Of a stretch of DNA of 64,000 bases, positions 8,094 to 17,095 are shown in pieces. This DNA comes from Bacteroidota bacterium (GTDB lineage Bacteria > Bacteroidota > Bacteroidia > B-17B0 > Aurantibacillaceae), in assembly GCA_019638705.1 (NCBI GenBank), contig JAHBTI010000004.1, positions 89,434 to 153,433 on the forward strand, given 5' to 3'. Both the position numbers and the translations under genes were made by a program. The notes below the pieces were generated by a model that ran no database searches, was not told the origin of the DNA, and worked only from the letters and a program-made list of their open reading frames with translations. Position 1 is the stretch's first letter. Each line of letters begins with the position of its first letter.

Positions 8094-11000
8094 ATGGCAT
8101 TTAACGAAGATTCACGTGTAAAAATTCCTGCTATTTTGCATTTATGCAAATTGGGTTACACGTATATCTTGCGCTCTGAACAAAACAGAATTGAGGGAAA
8201 CAACATATTTCCCAAAATTTTCAAAAGCAGCATTTCACGAATAAACAAAGAGCTTTCTGAAAATAAAATTGATAAACTTTTACAAGAGATAAGTTTAAAA
8301 TTAAAGTACGACGATTTAGGACGAGATTTCTATAAACAGTTGGTCAATACTTCGGGTGTTCGGCTGATTGATTTTGATAATTTTGAAAACAACTCTTTTC
8401 ACGTTACCACCGAACTTACTTACAAAAACGGCGAAGAAGAATTTCGCCCTGATATTACGCTACTCATCAACGGAATGCCTTTGGCTTTTGTGGAAGTGAA
8501 GAAACCAAACAATAAAGAAGGAATTATTGATGAGCGTAACCGAATGAACAAGCGATTTGGCAACGCCGCTTTTAAAACGTTTAAAAACATTACGCAGTTA
8601 ATGATTTTTTCCAACAACATGGAATACGAAGACGGTGTGGTAGAGCCTGTTTTTGGTGCGTTTTATGCTACTTCGGCAAATGACAATATTCATTTTAACT
8701 ATTTCAGAGAAGATGATAATAAAACAGAAAAATTACACTTGTCTTCTTTACTAAAACCTGATGATGAAGAAACCGAAAATTTGATTTTAAAAGACAATAA
8801 TGCCGTTGCTATAAAAAACAGCGATGAATTTATTACCAATAAAAACAATAATACGCCCACCAACAGAATTTTAACCTCTTTACTTTCAAAAGAACGATTG
8901 GCTTTTTTATTGCAATTCGGCATTGCTTATGTGGAAGAAGAAGATACGCAAACAGGAAAAATAAATTTGCAAAAACACATTATGCGTTATCCGCAGTTGT
9001 TTGCCACAAAAGCCATTAAAGCACATTTGGATAAAGGCAAGGACAAAGGTATTATTTGGCACACACAAGGCAGCGGCAAAACAGCGTTGGCGTATTACAA
9101 CGTAAAGTTTCTAACCAACTATTTTCAGCAAAAAAATATCATTCCGAAATTTTATTTTATTGTGGATAGGTTGGATTTGGCGGCACAGGCAAGTTCCGAA
9201 TTTAGCCGACGCGGATTGAAAGTAAACTCCATAAACTCCCGCAACGAATTTTTGAATAACATTAAAACCATAAGCGCACTACAAGGCGGAAGCGGCGAAG
9301 CCGAAATTTCGGTGGTGAACATTCAAAAATTCAGCGAAGAAAGCACGGTAGAAAAAGTGTTGGATTATGATATTAATATTCAGCGCATTTATTTTATTGA
9401 TGAAGCACATCGCAGCTACAACCCAAAAGGAAATTATTTGATTAACCTGCTTCGTTCCGACAATCACGCCATAAAAATTGCGCTCACAGGTACACCGCTT
9501 TTGCGCGAAGTAGTTAAAGATTACGACAGCAAGGCTTTGTTTGGCGATTACATTCATAAATATTATTACAATAAATCCATTGCTGACGGTTACACCTTGC
9601 GCTTAATTCGTGAAGAAATAAACACACAGTACAAAATGCAAATGCAAGATGTAATGGAAGAAATTCAAGTGCTGAAAGGCGACATTAAAAAAGAAGAAAT
9701 TTTTGCACACCCGAAATTTGCCGAGCCGATGTTGGAATACATTTTGGAAGATTTAAAAGCCTTTAGAAAAGTAAATGCCGACGACAGTTTGGGCGCAATG
9801 GTAGTGTGCGACAGTTCAGACCAAGCCAAACAATTATTTGAAGAATTTGAAAAAATTTACGGCACACAACAGCGCGATTTTGCTATTGCTGCCGAACCTC
9901 AAGGAGATTATGGAAACACTCCTTTAAAAGCCGCTTTAATTCTGCACGATGTAAATGACAAAGAATATCGCAAGGAAGAAGTGAAAGATTTTAAAGCGGG
10001 AAAAATTGATATTTTGTTTGTCTATAATATGTTGTTGACGGGTTTTGATGCCAAACGATTAAAGAAATTGTATTTGGCGCGTGTGGTAAAACAACATAAT
10101 TTATTGCAAACCTTAACGCGGGTGAACCGTCCGTATAAAAATTACAAATACGGTTATGTTGTGGACTTTGCCGACATTTCAAAAGAATTTAAAGCGGCTA
10201 ACGAAAATTATTTTCAGGAGCTGCAACAAGAGTTGGGCGATGAAATGAAACATTACAGCAATTTGTTTAAATCGCGCGATGAAATTGAAAACGATATTTT
10301 AGAAATTAAAGACAAGCTTTTTAACTACGACACGCAAAACGCCGAAAATTTCAGTAAACAAATTTCTGCCATTAGTGATAAAAAAACTTTACAGGAACTG
10401 CTGAAAGTGTTGTACAACGCACGCGAACTGCGCAGCATTATTCGCCTGAACAACGAAGATGAATTGTTGAGCAAATTGGATTTCTCTAAACTCAATCAGT
10501 TGCTCGCCGAAGTTAAAAACCGATTGAACCTGATTAACTTTAAAGAAAATATTGACAACAAAACAGAAAACGCCAATTTGTTGAACGAAGCATTAGAAGA
10601 TATTTACTTTCAGTTTGTAAAAGTTTCGGAAGCGGAAATGAAAATTGCCGATGAGTTGCGAAACGATTTGCGCAAAACACGCGAAGAACTGCAACGCAAT
10701 TTTGATGCGAAAGACCCGCAATTTGTTTCGCTGCGCGAAGAATTGGAACGCATTTTTAAAAACAAAAACTTAGACGAAGTTTCGCAAGAAGATATGAAAG
10801 CAAATATTGCTTTGCTGAATACCGTTTACGACAAAATAAAAGAACTTAACCGCAAAGATGCTTTGCTGAAAGCCAAGTATGAGAACGACGAAAAATATGC
10901 GCGCGTTCATAAACGCCTGTTGGAAAACAAAAGCATTTCGGCTAAAGAAATTAAAATTCACGAAGCATTATTTAGCGCAAAAGGTTTAATTGACAGCTTG

Positions 11001-11183
11001 ATTTTAAACAACGTAAACATTTTAAAAACCAACGATGAATATTTCAACGAAGAAGTAATGAGCATTCTTGTTTCGCAATTTTTTGACCAACACAAAGTGT
11101 TGAACGAAGAAACAGGTTTTGAAATTATACAACACATTAACCACTTAATTGTAAACGAATACAAGCAACAGTACGCTGCTTAA
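8094..11183 (+). CDS. hsdR: Type I restriction enzyme R subunit (HsdR)
   Basis: A 1029-residue motor and nuclease subunit of a type I restriction-modification system. The N-terminal nuclease has the PD-(D/E)xK pattern (FRPDITLLING, then FVEVKKPNN, about residues 117-137). The superfamily 2 helicase motor follows: Walker A HTQGSGKTAL (about 322-331), DEAH box FIDEAHRS (about 435) and motif III ALTGTPLL. Motif VI-like VNRPYKNYKYGYVVDF lies further on. The C-terminal 350 residues are charged and helical, the part that docks on the methylase. It translocates DNA and cleaves unmethylated DNA. It starts the hsd operon, 6 bp before hsdM. No strong promoter match is visible in the 136 bp after the tRNA terminator. 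Confidence 0.95.
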   Translation: MAFNEDSRVKIPAILHLCKLGYTYILRSEQNRIEGNNIFPKIFKSSISRINKELSENKIDKLLQEISLKLKYDDLGRDFYKQLVNTSGVRLIDFDNFENNSFHVTTELTYKNGEEEFRPDITLLINGMPLAFVEVKKPNNKEGIIDERNRMNKRFGNAAFKTFKNITQLMIFSNNMEYEDGVVEPVFGAFYATSANDNIHFNYFREDDNKTEKLHLSSLLKPDDEETENLILKDNNAVAIKNSDEFITNKNNNTPTNRILTSLLSKERLAFLLQFGIAYVEEEDTQTGKINLQKHIMRYPQLFATKAIKAHLDKGKDKGIIWHTQGSGKTALAYYNVKFLTNYFQQKNIIPKFYFIVDRLDLAAQASSEFSRRGLKVNSINSRNEFLNNIKTISALQGGSGEAEISVVNIQKFSEESTVEKVLDYDINIQRIYFIDEAHRSYNPKGNYLINLLRSDNHAIKIALTGTPLLREVVKDYDSKALFGDYIHKYYYNKSIADGYTLRLIREEINTQYKMQMQDVMEEIQVLKGDIKKEEIFAHPKFAEPMLEYILEDLKAFRKVNADDSLGAMVVCDSSDQAKQLFEEFEKIYGTQQRDFAIAAEPQGDYGNTPLKAALILHDVNDKEYRKEEVKDFKAGKIDILFVYNMLLTGFDAKRLKKLYLARVVKQHNLLQTLTRVNRPYKNYKYGYVVDFADISKEFKAANENYFQELQQELGDEMKHYSNLFKSRDEIENDILEIKDKLFNYDTQNAENFSKQISAISDKKTLQELLKVLYNARELRSIIRLNNEDELLSKLDFSKLNQLLAEVKNRLNLINFKENIDNKTENANLLNEALEDIYFQFVKVSEAEMKIADELRNDLRKTREELQRNFDAKDPQFVSLREELERIFKNKNLDEVSQEDMKANIALLNTVYDKIKELNRKDALLKAKYENDEKYARVHKRLLENKSISAKEIKIHEALFSAKGLIDSLILNNVNILKTNDEYFNEEVMSILVSQFFDQHKVLNEETGFEIIQHINHLIVNEYKQQYAA

Positions 11184-11189
11184 AAAATT

Positions 11190-12809
11190 ATGGGCGACAT
11201 TACATTTATTACCGAAACAAAAAAACTGATTGACGAACTGAAAAGCGTGTGCGCCAACTACGGCTTGGGAAACGACGGCAACGAGTTTAAAATTATTTCG
11301 CAAACATTTTTGTACAAGTACATGAACGACAAGTTTACTTACGAAGCCAAACTTGCCAACGATACTTTAGCCAAAGCCAAAAATTTTCAAGAGGCTTACG
11401 AAAAATTGAGCGACGATAAACGTAAATTTTTAACTGCCCGCATCGGTAACAAAGCACCAAAATTGCAACCCGAACATTTAATTACTTATTTGTTTAACAA
11501 CCAAAGCAAAAGCAATTTTGCCGAAAAGTTTTTTGACGGCACATTGCGCAACATCAACGCAGCCAACACCGATTTATATTCCATAAAATCGGCTACAGGA
11601 GCTAAGGATAAATTGTTCGACGACCTGAGCCAATTTATAACCGATGCTTCGCAACGCGATGCTTTTTGCCGTGCCTTAGTAAACAAGCTCGTTAATTTCA
11701 GTTTTGAAAAAATGTTTTCGGAGAAATACGATTTCTTTGCTACCATTTTCGAATACCTGATTAAAGACTATAACAGCGACAGCGGTGGAAAATACGCCGA
11801 ATATTACACGCCCCACGCCGTAGCCCGCATTATGGCAGCCATTTTGGTAAACAAAAAAGTGAGCAATGCCAAAGTGTATGACCCAAGCGCAGGTTCGGGA
11901 ACTTTGCTGATGAACATTGCGCACGCCATTGGCGAAAAAAATTGCAGCATATACAGCGAAGATATTTCGCAGAAGTCAAGCAATATGTTGCGTTTGAATT
12001 TAATTTTAAATAATCTCTCGCACAGCATACCCAACATTATAAAAGGCAACACCATTGCCGAGCCGAGTTACCTGAAAGAAAAATTTGATTACATTGTTTC
12101 CAATCCGCCGTTTAAATTAGATTTTTCCGATTTCCGTGAGGGCTTGACGAAAGACACTTTTAAAGAACGATTTTTTGCAGGCATACCCAACGTGCCCAAA
12201 AGCAAAAAAGAAAGCATGGCAATTTATTTGTTGTTTATACAGCACATTATCTATTCGCTTTCGCCAAAAGGAAAAGCGGCAGTGGTTGTGCCAACGGGTT
12301 TTATTACGGCGCAAAGCGGCATTGAAAAAAACATACGCGAGGCTTTGATAAAACGTGGTTGGCTGCGCGGCGTGGTAAGTATGCCAAGCAATATTTTTGC
12401 AAGCACAGGCACTAACGTTTCCGTTTTGTTTTTTGACAAAGAAGCCGACAACGAACATATTGTTTTAGTTGATGCAAGTAAATTAGGCGAAACCGTAAAA
12501 GACGGCAAAAACCAACGCACCATATTAACCAAAGCAGAAGAGCAGCGCATTATTGATGCGATGAACAAAAAAACGGCGCAGGAAGATTTTAGTGTGGTGG
12601 TAAGCGCAAAACAAATTGAAGAAAAAAATTACAGCTTTAGCGCAGGGCAATATTTTGAGGTGAAAATTGAATATGTAGAAATAACTGCCGATGAATTTGC
12701 GGCTAAAATCAAAGGGTTTCAAAACACACTCGACACACTGTTTACTGAAAGCAAAACGTTAGAAGAACAAATCAAGAAGAACTTAAAGAGTTTGAAGTAT
12801 AACAAATGA
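11190..12809 (+). CDS. hsdM: Type I restriction-modification DNA methyltransferase M subunit (HsdM)
   Basis: A 539-residue N6-adenine methyltransferase subunit. An N-terminal helical HsdM domain (about 1-140) precedes the catalytic domain. AdoMet motif I is DPSAGSGTLLMNIA (about 231-244) and catalytic motif IV is NPPF (about 305-308). The C-terminus (SKTLEEQIKKNLKSLKYNK) is the coiled region that meets HsdS. With two M and one S subunit it methylates the target; with HsdR it restricts. The end of this gene is duplicated immediately before hsdS (14598-14636), showing the two were once adjacent. The next gene, an AlbA_2 protein, starts 7 bp downstream. Confidence 0.96.
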   Translation: MGDITFITETKKLIDELKSVCANYGLGNDGNEFKIISQTFLYKYMNDKFTYEAKLANDTLAKAKNFQEAYEKLSDDKRKFLTARIGNKAPKLQPEHLITYLFNNQSKSNFAEKFFDGTLRNINAANTDLYSIKSATGAKDKLFDDLSQFITDASQRDAFCRALVNKLVNFSFEKMFSEKYDFFATIFEYLIKDYNSDSGGKYAEYYTPHAVARIMAAILVNKKVSNAKVYDPSAGSGTLLMNIAHAIGEKNCSIYSEDISQKSSNMLRLNLILNNLSHSIPNIIKGNTIAEPSYLKEKFDYIVSNPPFKLDFSDFREGLTKDTFKERFFAGIPNVPKSKKESMAIYLLFIQHIIYSLSPKGKAAVVVPTGFITAQSGIEKNIREALIKRGWLRGVVSMPSNIFASTGTNVSVLFFDKEADNEHIVLVDASKLGETVKDGKNQRTILTKAEEQRIIDAMNKKTAQEDFSVVVSAKQIEEKNYSFSAGQYFEVKIEYVEITADEFAAKIKGFQNTLDTLFTESKTLEEQIKKNLKSLKYNK

Positions 12810-12816
12810 TATACTG

Positions 12817-14463
12817 ATGAATGAAACGCAAGATATAGAAAAGAAATCGCTACGCTTGGTAACAGGTAAAAACACGGATTGGAACGAACTTGCAAAAGAC
12901 TGCGTTTGTTTTGCCAATTCACGAGGCGGAAGCATTTTAATAGGTATAGAAGATAGTGAAATCTTGCCGCCTGCTTCACAAAAAATCCCGAACGATTTAG
13001 CTGATAAACTACGCAAACGCATTGCCGAACTTACCGTAAATGTAGGTACGCATACCGAACTGAAAGCTGCCGAAAACGGTGGCGAATATATAGAACTAAA
13101 AGTGTTTCCGAGTGCAACTACCATTGCCAGTACTACCGACGGACGTTATTACATTCGCATTTCCGATGCCTGTACACCCTTGCCACCCGATGATTTAATG
13201 CGGTTGATGACCGATAAACCCGCATATATTTGGGAAACAAAAACCATTAAAACAATTCCAAAAACAGCTATTGACCCTGCAAAACTGCATCAATTTGTAA
13301 CTGATATAAAAGCATCAAACCGTGTTTCCGATTTTGTAAAACAAAAAACACCCGACGAGTTACTCGATTATTATCTGATGAGCGAAGGTAATTGCCTTAC
13401 CAATCTCGGCGTGCTTTGGGTGGGCATACGCGAAGACCGCGCTAAACTGCTTTATGCACCCGTTATTCAGTTTTTGAAATATGATGAAAGCGGAAATCGT
13501 GTAAACAAAATTTTGTGGGACGATTTTTCGCTTAACCCAAAGGAACTCATTGAATCCGTTTGGACACAAATACCCGACTGGAAAGAAGGCATCGAAATTT
13601 CTGACGGCATTTTTAGAAAATTTGTTTCCAATTACGAAGAAGAAGTGGTGCGCGAATTGCTGGCAAATGCTCTTGTACACCGTCCCTACACTACAAGAGG
13701 CGATGTTTTTATCAATTTGTATCCCGACCGTTTGGAAGTACACAATCCGGGACGGTTGCCCATTGGCGTTACACCGAAAAATATTTTGCATAAAACCGTA
13801 AAGCGCAACGAGCATTTGGCAAAATTGTTTTACGACTTAAAGTTGATGGAACGAGAAGGCAGCGGCTACGATAAAATGTATGAAACTTTGCTTTCAAACG
13901 GTAAACAAATTCCTGCTATTGCCGAAGGCGACGACCGCGTGAGTGTTACCATAAAAAAGCACATTACCAAAGTAGAAACTGTAAAATTAGTAAGCCGAGC
14001 TAATGAAGAATTTCAACTCACGCAGCGCGAAATTATTTGTCTTGGCTTAATTGCGCAACATACTTCACTCACCGCCATTGAGTTTTCAGACATTTTGAAT
14101 TTGTCGCAACCAAACGCCATACGCAACTGGCTGGGCAGATTGCCCGAGCTTGACCTTGTGCTTGCTAAAGGGAAAACCAAAGGCGTGGAATATTTTGTAA
14201 ATCCCGAATTTTTGAAAAAAGCCAATTTTAAAGGCAAAACTAATCTTAAAAAAATTGAAGACCACCGCTTGCACGAACTGATTTTTCAGGATTTGCAGAT
14301 TTATTCAGACACTACATTGGGAGAAATTCACGAGCGGATAGGAAAAGAGATTAACATTAACAAAGTGAGAAAACAATTAAATGCGCTTATTGATGAAAAG
14401 ATTGTAAGCGTTAAGGGTGGCAAAAAGTTTAGGCGGTATTTTTTTATTTTTAAAACAGCGTGA
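12817..14463 (+). CDS. AlbA_2 (Schlafen-like) / GHKL ATP-binding protein inserted in the hsd operon
   Basis: A 548-residue protein with three parts. An N-terminal AlbA_2/Schlafen-type domain (about 10-130) shows the signature ELAKDCVCFANSRGGSILIG followed by IED. A central GHKL ATPase-like domain (about 270-370) shows ELLANALVHRPYTTRGDV, then NPGRLP and REGSGYDKM. The C-terminal 150 residues look like two winged-helix modules (LTQREIICLGLIAQHTSLTA; KINKVRKQLNALIDEKIV-like). The family is found as regulators or accessory genes, often beside type I R-M loci. Here it lies between hsdM and hsdS, 7 bp after hsdM, and interrupts an ancestral hsdM-hsdS junction. A role as regulator or extra defence effector is inference. 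Confidence 0.85.
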   Translation: MNETQDIEKKSLRLVTGKNTDWNELAKDCVCFANSRGGSILIGIEDSEILPPASQKIPNDLADKLRKRIAELTVNVGTHTELKAAENGGEYIELKVFPSATTIASTTDGRYYIRISDACTPLPPDDLMRLMTDKPAYIWETKTIKTIPKTAIDPAKLHQFVTDIKASNRVSDFVKQKTPDELLDYYLMSEGNCLTNLGVLWVGIREDRAKLLYAPVIQFLKYDESGNRVNKILWDDFSLNPKELIESVWTQIPDWKEGIEISDGIFRKFVSNYEEEVVRELLANALVHRPYTTRGDVFINLYPDRLEVHNPGRLPIGVTPKNILHKTVKRNEHLAKLFYDLKLMEREGSGYDKMYETLLSNGKQIPAIAEGDDRVSVTIKKHITKVETVKLVSRANEEFQLTQREIICLGLIAQHTSLTAIEFSDILNLSQPNAIRNWLGRLPELDLVLAKGKTKGVEYFVNPEFLKKANFKGKTNLKKIEDHRLHELIFQDLQIYSDTTLGEIHERIGKEININKVRKQLNALIDEKIVSVKGGKKFRRYFFIFKTA

Positions 14464-14566
14464 AATAAACACCTTTTTTTTAATAAAATACGTATAAAAT
14501 AAAAAAATAAAAAAATAACTGACTTATAATCATGTGTTTATATAAATAAAAATAGCGTGAAATAAA
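14457..14566 (+). repeat. 13-bp direct repeats flanking an AT-rich spacer after the AlbA_2 gene
   Basis: AGCGTGAAATAAA occurs at 14457-14469, covering the stop codon of the AlbA_2 gene, and again at 14554-14566. The 84 bp between are very AT-rich. Both copies are followed by a T run. This looks like a small duplication at the right-hand edge of the inserted gene. Confidence 0.65.
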
Positions 14567-14597
14567 TGGCTTTTTTACACAAAATGTCTATTAAAAA

Positions 14598-14636
14598 CAA
14601 ATTAAAAAGAACTTGAAAGGATTGAAGTATGAGTAA
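14598..14636 (+). pseudogene. Duplicated 3' end of hsdM (junction scar)
   Basis: These bases encode QIKKNLKGLKYE and then TAA, against QIKKNLKSLKYNK at the end of intact hsdM (12769-12809). The stop TAA at 14634 overlaps the hsdS start (ATGAGTAA, 14629-14636), an overlap typical of intact hsdM-hsdS pairs. No start codon or upstream hsdM sequence remains, so this is a remnant rather than a gene. Confidence 0.85.
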
Positions 14637-15732
14637 AGTTATTCTAAATGAGATTATTCAAATTATTAGTGGGGGTACGCCAAAAACTTCAGTAGATGAA
14701 TATTGGAATGGAAATATTGGGTGGCTGTCAATTAACGATTTCAATAATGATTTACGAAAAGTTTATTCTTCGGAAAAAACTATAACCGAAAAAGGATTAA
14801 ACGAGAGTAGCACAAAACTTTTAGAAATTGATGATATAATTATTTCTGCTCGTGGAACGGTTGGTGTATTGGCACAAATTGGAAAACCAATGGCGTTTAA
14901 CCAATCGTGTTTTGGTTTACGCGGAAAAAAAGGCGTTGTAGATAACACTTATTTGTATTACGCATTAAAAAATTACGTTTCAAATATTCAAAAGAAAGGA
15001 CAGGGTTCTGTCTTCAATACAATTAACTTAGATAGCTTTAAGTTAATGGAAATAGATATTGAAACAGATTTATCCACCCAACAAAAAATCGCTTCCATAC
15101 TTTCTGCCTTAGACGACAAAATAGAGTTGAACAATGCGATAAATGATAATTTAGAAGCCCTCACTAAAACGATTTATGATTATTGGTTTGTGCAGAATGC
15201 CGATAAGAAGTGGGAAGTAAAGACAATAGATGAGTATGCAGAAGTAACGAAAGGCGATTTAATAACGGCTAAGGAAGCAAAAACAGGAAATATCAAAGTG
15301 GTAGCGGCAGGTGTTGATTATTCGTATTTACATTCTGAATACAATAGACTTGAAAATACAATAACCATAAGCGGTTCGGGTGCAAATGCTGGTTTCATAA
15401 ACTTTTGGCGAGAACCTATTTTTGCTTCTGATTGCATAACGGTTCGCGGAAAAACAGATATTGAAACAATTTTATTATTGCATTATTTGAAATTAGTACA
15501 AGCTCACATTCTGAAACAAGCAAAAGGTTCGGCGCAACCGCACGTTTACCCAAGTGATATAAAAGTTTTGAGTTACGCAGTTCCACCTCAAAAAATTCTG
15601 AATGAGGTTGAGAAAATTTTTGTTCCGCTCAACAATCAAATCGCAAATAACTTGCAACAAAATCAGCAACTCTCAGCACTCCGCGATTGGCTTTTGCCAA
15701 TGTTGATGAACGGACAGATAACCATAAGATAA
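14629..15732 (+). CDS. hsdS: Type I restriction-modification specificity subunit S (HsdS)
   Basis: A 367-residue subunit that chooses the DNA target. Two target recognition domains (about 1-155 and 195-330) each end in a conserved helical spacer. The first spacer is STQQKIASILSALDDKIELN (about 148-167) and the second reads NNQIANNLQQNQQLSALRDW and then LLPMLMNGQI. The two TRDs differ, so a bipartite asymmetric target is expected, but the sequence recognised cannot be read. Length is normal for a full S subunit. Its ATG overlaps the stop of the hsdM remnant. A good terminator follows about 105 bp downstream. No second hsdS or recombinase is present, so no phase-variable shuffling is evident. 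Confidence 0.93.
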   Translation: MSKVILNEIIQIISGGTPKTSVDEYWNGNIGWLSINDFNNDLRKVYSSEKTITEKGLNESSTKLLEIDDIIISARGTVGVLAQIGKPMAFNQSCFGLRGKKGVVDNTYLYYALKNYVSNIQKKGQGSVFNTINLDSFKLMEIDIETDLSTQQKIASILSALDDKIELNNAINDNLEALTKTIYDYWFVQNADKKWEVKTIDEYAEVTKGDLITAKEAKTGNIKVVAAGVDYSYLHSEYNRLENTITISGSGANAGFINFWREPIFASDCITVRGKTDIETILLLHYLKLVQAHILKQAKGSAQPHVYPSDIKVLSYAVPPQKILNEVEKIFVPLNNQIANNLQQNQQLSALRDWLLPMLMNGQITIR

Positions 15733-15836
15733 ATTATCATTTATCGGTCGCCCAATGCTCAATAAGCCCTGTAAACTCCAAAATTTCATGAAAATCCCCC
15801 CACATTATAATTCGTTTTTTCTTGTTTTACACCACA

Positions 15837-15864
15837 AAGCCACCCCAAAACAGGTGGCTTTTTT
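15837..15864 (+). terminator. Rho-independent terminator after hsdS
   Basis: AAGCCACC (15837-15844) pairs with GGTGGCTT (15853-15860), followed by a run of six T. It closes the hsd operon. The rest of 15733-15997 is AT-rich and no convincing gene is seen. Confidence 0.8.
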
Positions 15865-15997
15865 CCTCAAAAAACACCCCCAAAAAATCATTTCACACAT
15901 TAAAACGCATACTTCACAAAGTCAAAGCATAGTTTCACACAATTTTTTACATTCCATTGTTTTTAATACTTAGTTTTATCACAAAAAATAAAGAACT

Positions 15998-16747
15998 ATG
16001 CAAAAATATAGCGCCATTATTGTAGATGATGAAGAAGACAGCAGAAGCAACACCCGCAATATGCTTGAAAAATATTGTTCGGAAATTGAAATTGTGGGTG
16101 AAGCCGATAACGCGCCTGACGGAAAACTGAAAATTCAGGAATTAAAACCGCAGGTTGTTTTTTTGGATATTAATATGCCCGGTATGAACGGTTTTCAAAT
16201 GCTGGAAGGAATTTATGAGCGCGATTTTTGCGTTATTTTTATTACCGCTTACAGCGAACACGGCATTACGGCGGTAAAAGCAGGCGCAACCGATTACTTG
16301 CTCAAACCTTTAATGTTAAGCGAGTTGCAGGCAGCCATTCGTAAAGTAATACAGTATTACGAAAATAAATCTGCCGCCTCTGCACAGGCATCGGAGCGCA
16401 AAAAGAATTTGGTTGTACTTAATCACAACAAAGGTTTTTCTTTGGTGGATTACGACGAAATTATATGGTTGGAAGCAGAAAGCAATTACACCACCGTTTA
16501 TCTTGTTGATGGTAAAAAAATTATGATAAGCAAAGGATTAAAAGATTTTGAAGAAATTTTGCCGCCAAACCTGTTTTTCAGAATTCACCGCTCGGGACTT
16601 ATTAATATTAACCACATTAGAGAATACAGCAGCGATAAAGGCGAAATTATTCTTAGCGACGGAAGCCTTGTGGGGTCAAGCAAAGCCCGCATGGTAGAAT
16701 TTAGCGAGTTTTTAAAGAAAAGTGCTGTTTCCTCAAAACATCATTAA
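15998..16747 (+). CDS. LytTR-family response regulator
   Basis: A 249-residue two-component regulator. The receiver domain (about 1-120) has the acidic pair DDEE near residue 10, the phosphoacceptor Asp57 in FLDINMPGMNG, and the Thr/Lys switch residues in ITAYSEH and YLLKPL. A LytTR DNA-binding domain fills about 145-240 (DYDEIIWLEAESNYTTVYLV, then FFRIHRSGLININHI). Such regulators bind paired direct repeats upstream of target genes. The histidine kinase of the matching LytS/YehU type starts 348 bp downstream on the same strand and is the likely partner, although a repeat array separates them. Confidence 0.93.
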   Translation: MQKYSAIIVDDEEDSRSNTRNMLEKYCSEIEIVGEADNAPDGKLKIQELKPQVVFLDINMPGMNGFQMLEGIYERDFCVIFITAYSEHGITAVKAGATDYLLKPLMLSELQAAIRKVIQYYENKSAASAQASERKKNLVVLNHNKGFSLVDYDEIIWLEAESNYTTVYLVDGKKIMISKGLKDFEEILPPNLFFRIHRSGLININHIREYSSDKGEIILSDGSLVGSSKARMVEFSEFLKKSAVSSKHH

Positions 16748-16777
16748 GAAGTTGTCTAAAGTCCAATAAAGAGAATT

Positions 16778-16878
16778 GTCAGTTCGAGTAGGTTTGCTGC
16801 CTCTTTGCAAACCTTATCGAGAACTGAAGCCGTAAAATCATTTCTCGATACGCCTCCTGTCGTCGGCTACTCGAAATG
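16778..16878 (-). repeat. Two-hairpin dispersed repeat, copy 1
   Basis: Hairpin B (16778-16826) begins TCAGTTCGAGTAGGTTTGC and ends in TATCGAGAACTGA-like sequence. Hairpin A (16837-16878) begins TCATTTCTCGATA and ends CTACTCGAAATGA. Both are imperfect palindromes about 42-49 bp long, joined by a short spacer. The same A-spacer-B order, inverted, occurs at 53593-53702, and A alone at 41842-41881 and 48823-48864. It lies between the response regulator and the kinase. With the following tandem array it explains most of 16748-17095. Confidence 0.85.
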
Positions 16879-16998
16879 ACAAAGGGTACACCTCCTATCG
16901 TCGGCTACTCGAAATGACAAAGGATACGCCTCCTATCGTCGGCTACTCGAAGTGACAAAGGATACGCCTCCTGTCGTCGGCTACTCGAAGTAACAGAG
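16847..16998. repeat. Four tandem 38-bp units derived from hairpin A
   Basis: Units at 16847-16884, 16885-16922, 16923-16960 and 16961-16998 differ at only a few positions. Each contains CCTCCTATCGTCGGCTACTC or the same with G in place of A, then GAARTGACAAAGG. The array is a local expansion of one hairpin arm. There are no spacers and no cas genes, so it is not CRISPR. Confidence 0.9.
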
Positions 16999-17095
16999 GA
17001 CTATAGAAACTTCTAAACCCCTTTCAATAAGTTGTAAAAAATATTTCTAAAAAATGTGGGTATAAACCTCGCAGGCTTTTTGTATTTTTAGTTCG

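Noticed and set aside
13360..13815. 151-codon open frame on the minus strand
   Set aside because: It lies wholly antisense to the AlbA_2 gene, has no family features and shows shadow-type composition.
7839..15864. R-M locus as a tRNA-integrated island
   Set aside because: No integrase and no copy of the tRNA-Phe 3' end are seen on the far side, so tRNA-targeted integration is not supported.
15755..15973. 72-codon open frame after hsdS
   Set aside because: It crosses the hsdS terminator hairpin and lacks any family pattern or ribosome-binding context.
16847..16998. Regular repeats resembling a CRISPR array
   Set aside because: Units are adjacent 38-bp copies with no unique spacers, no leader and no cas genes.
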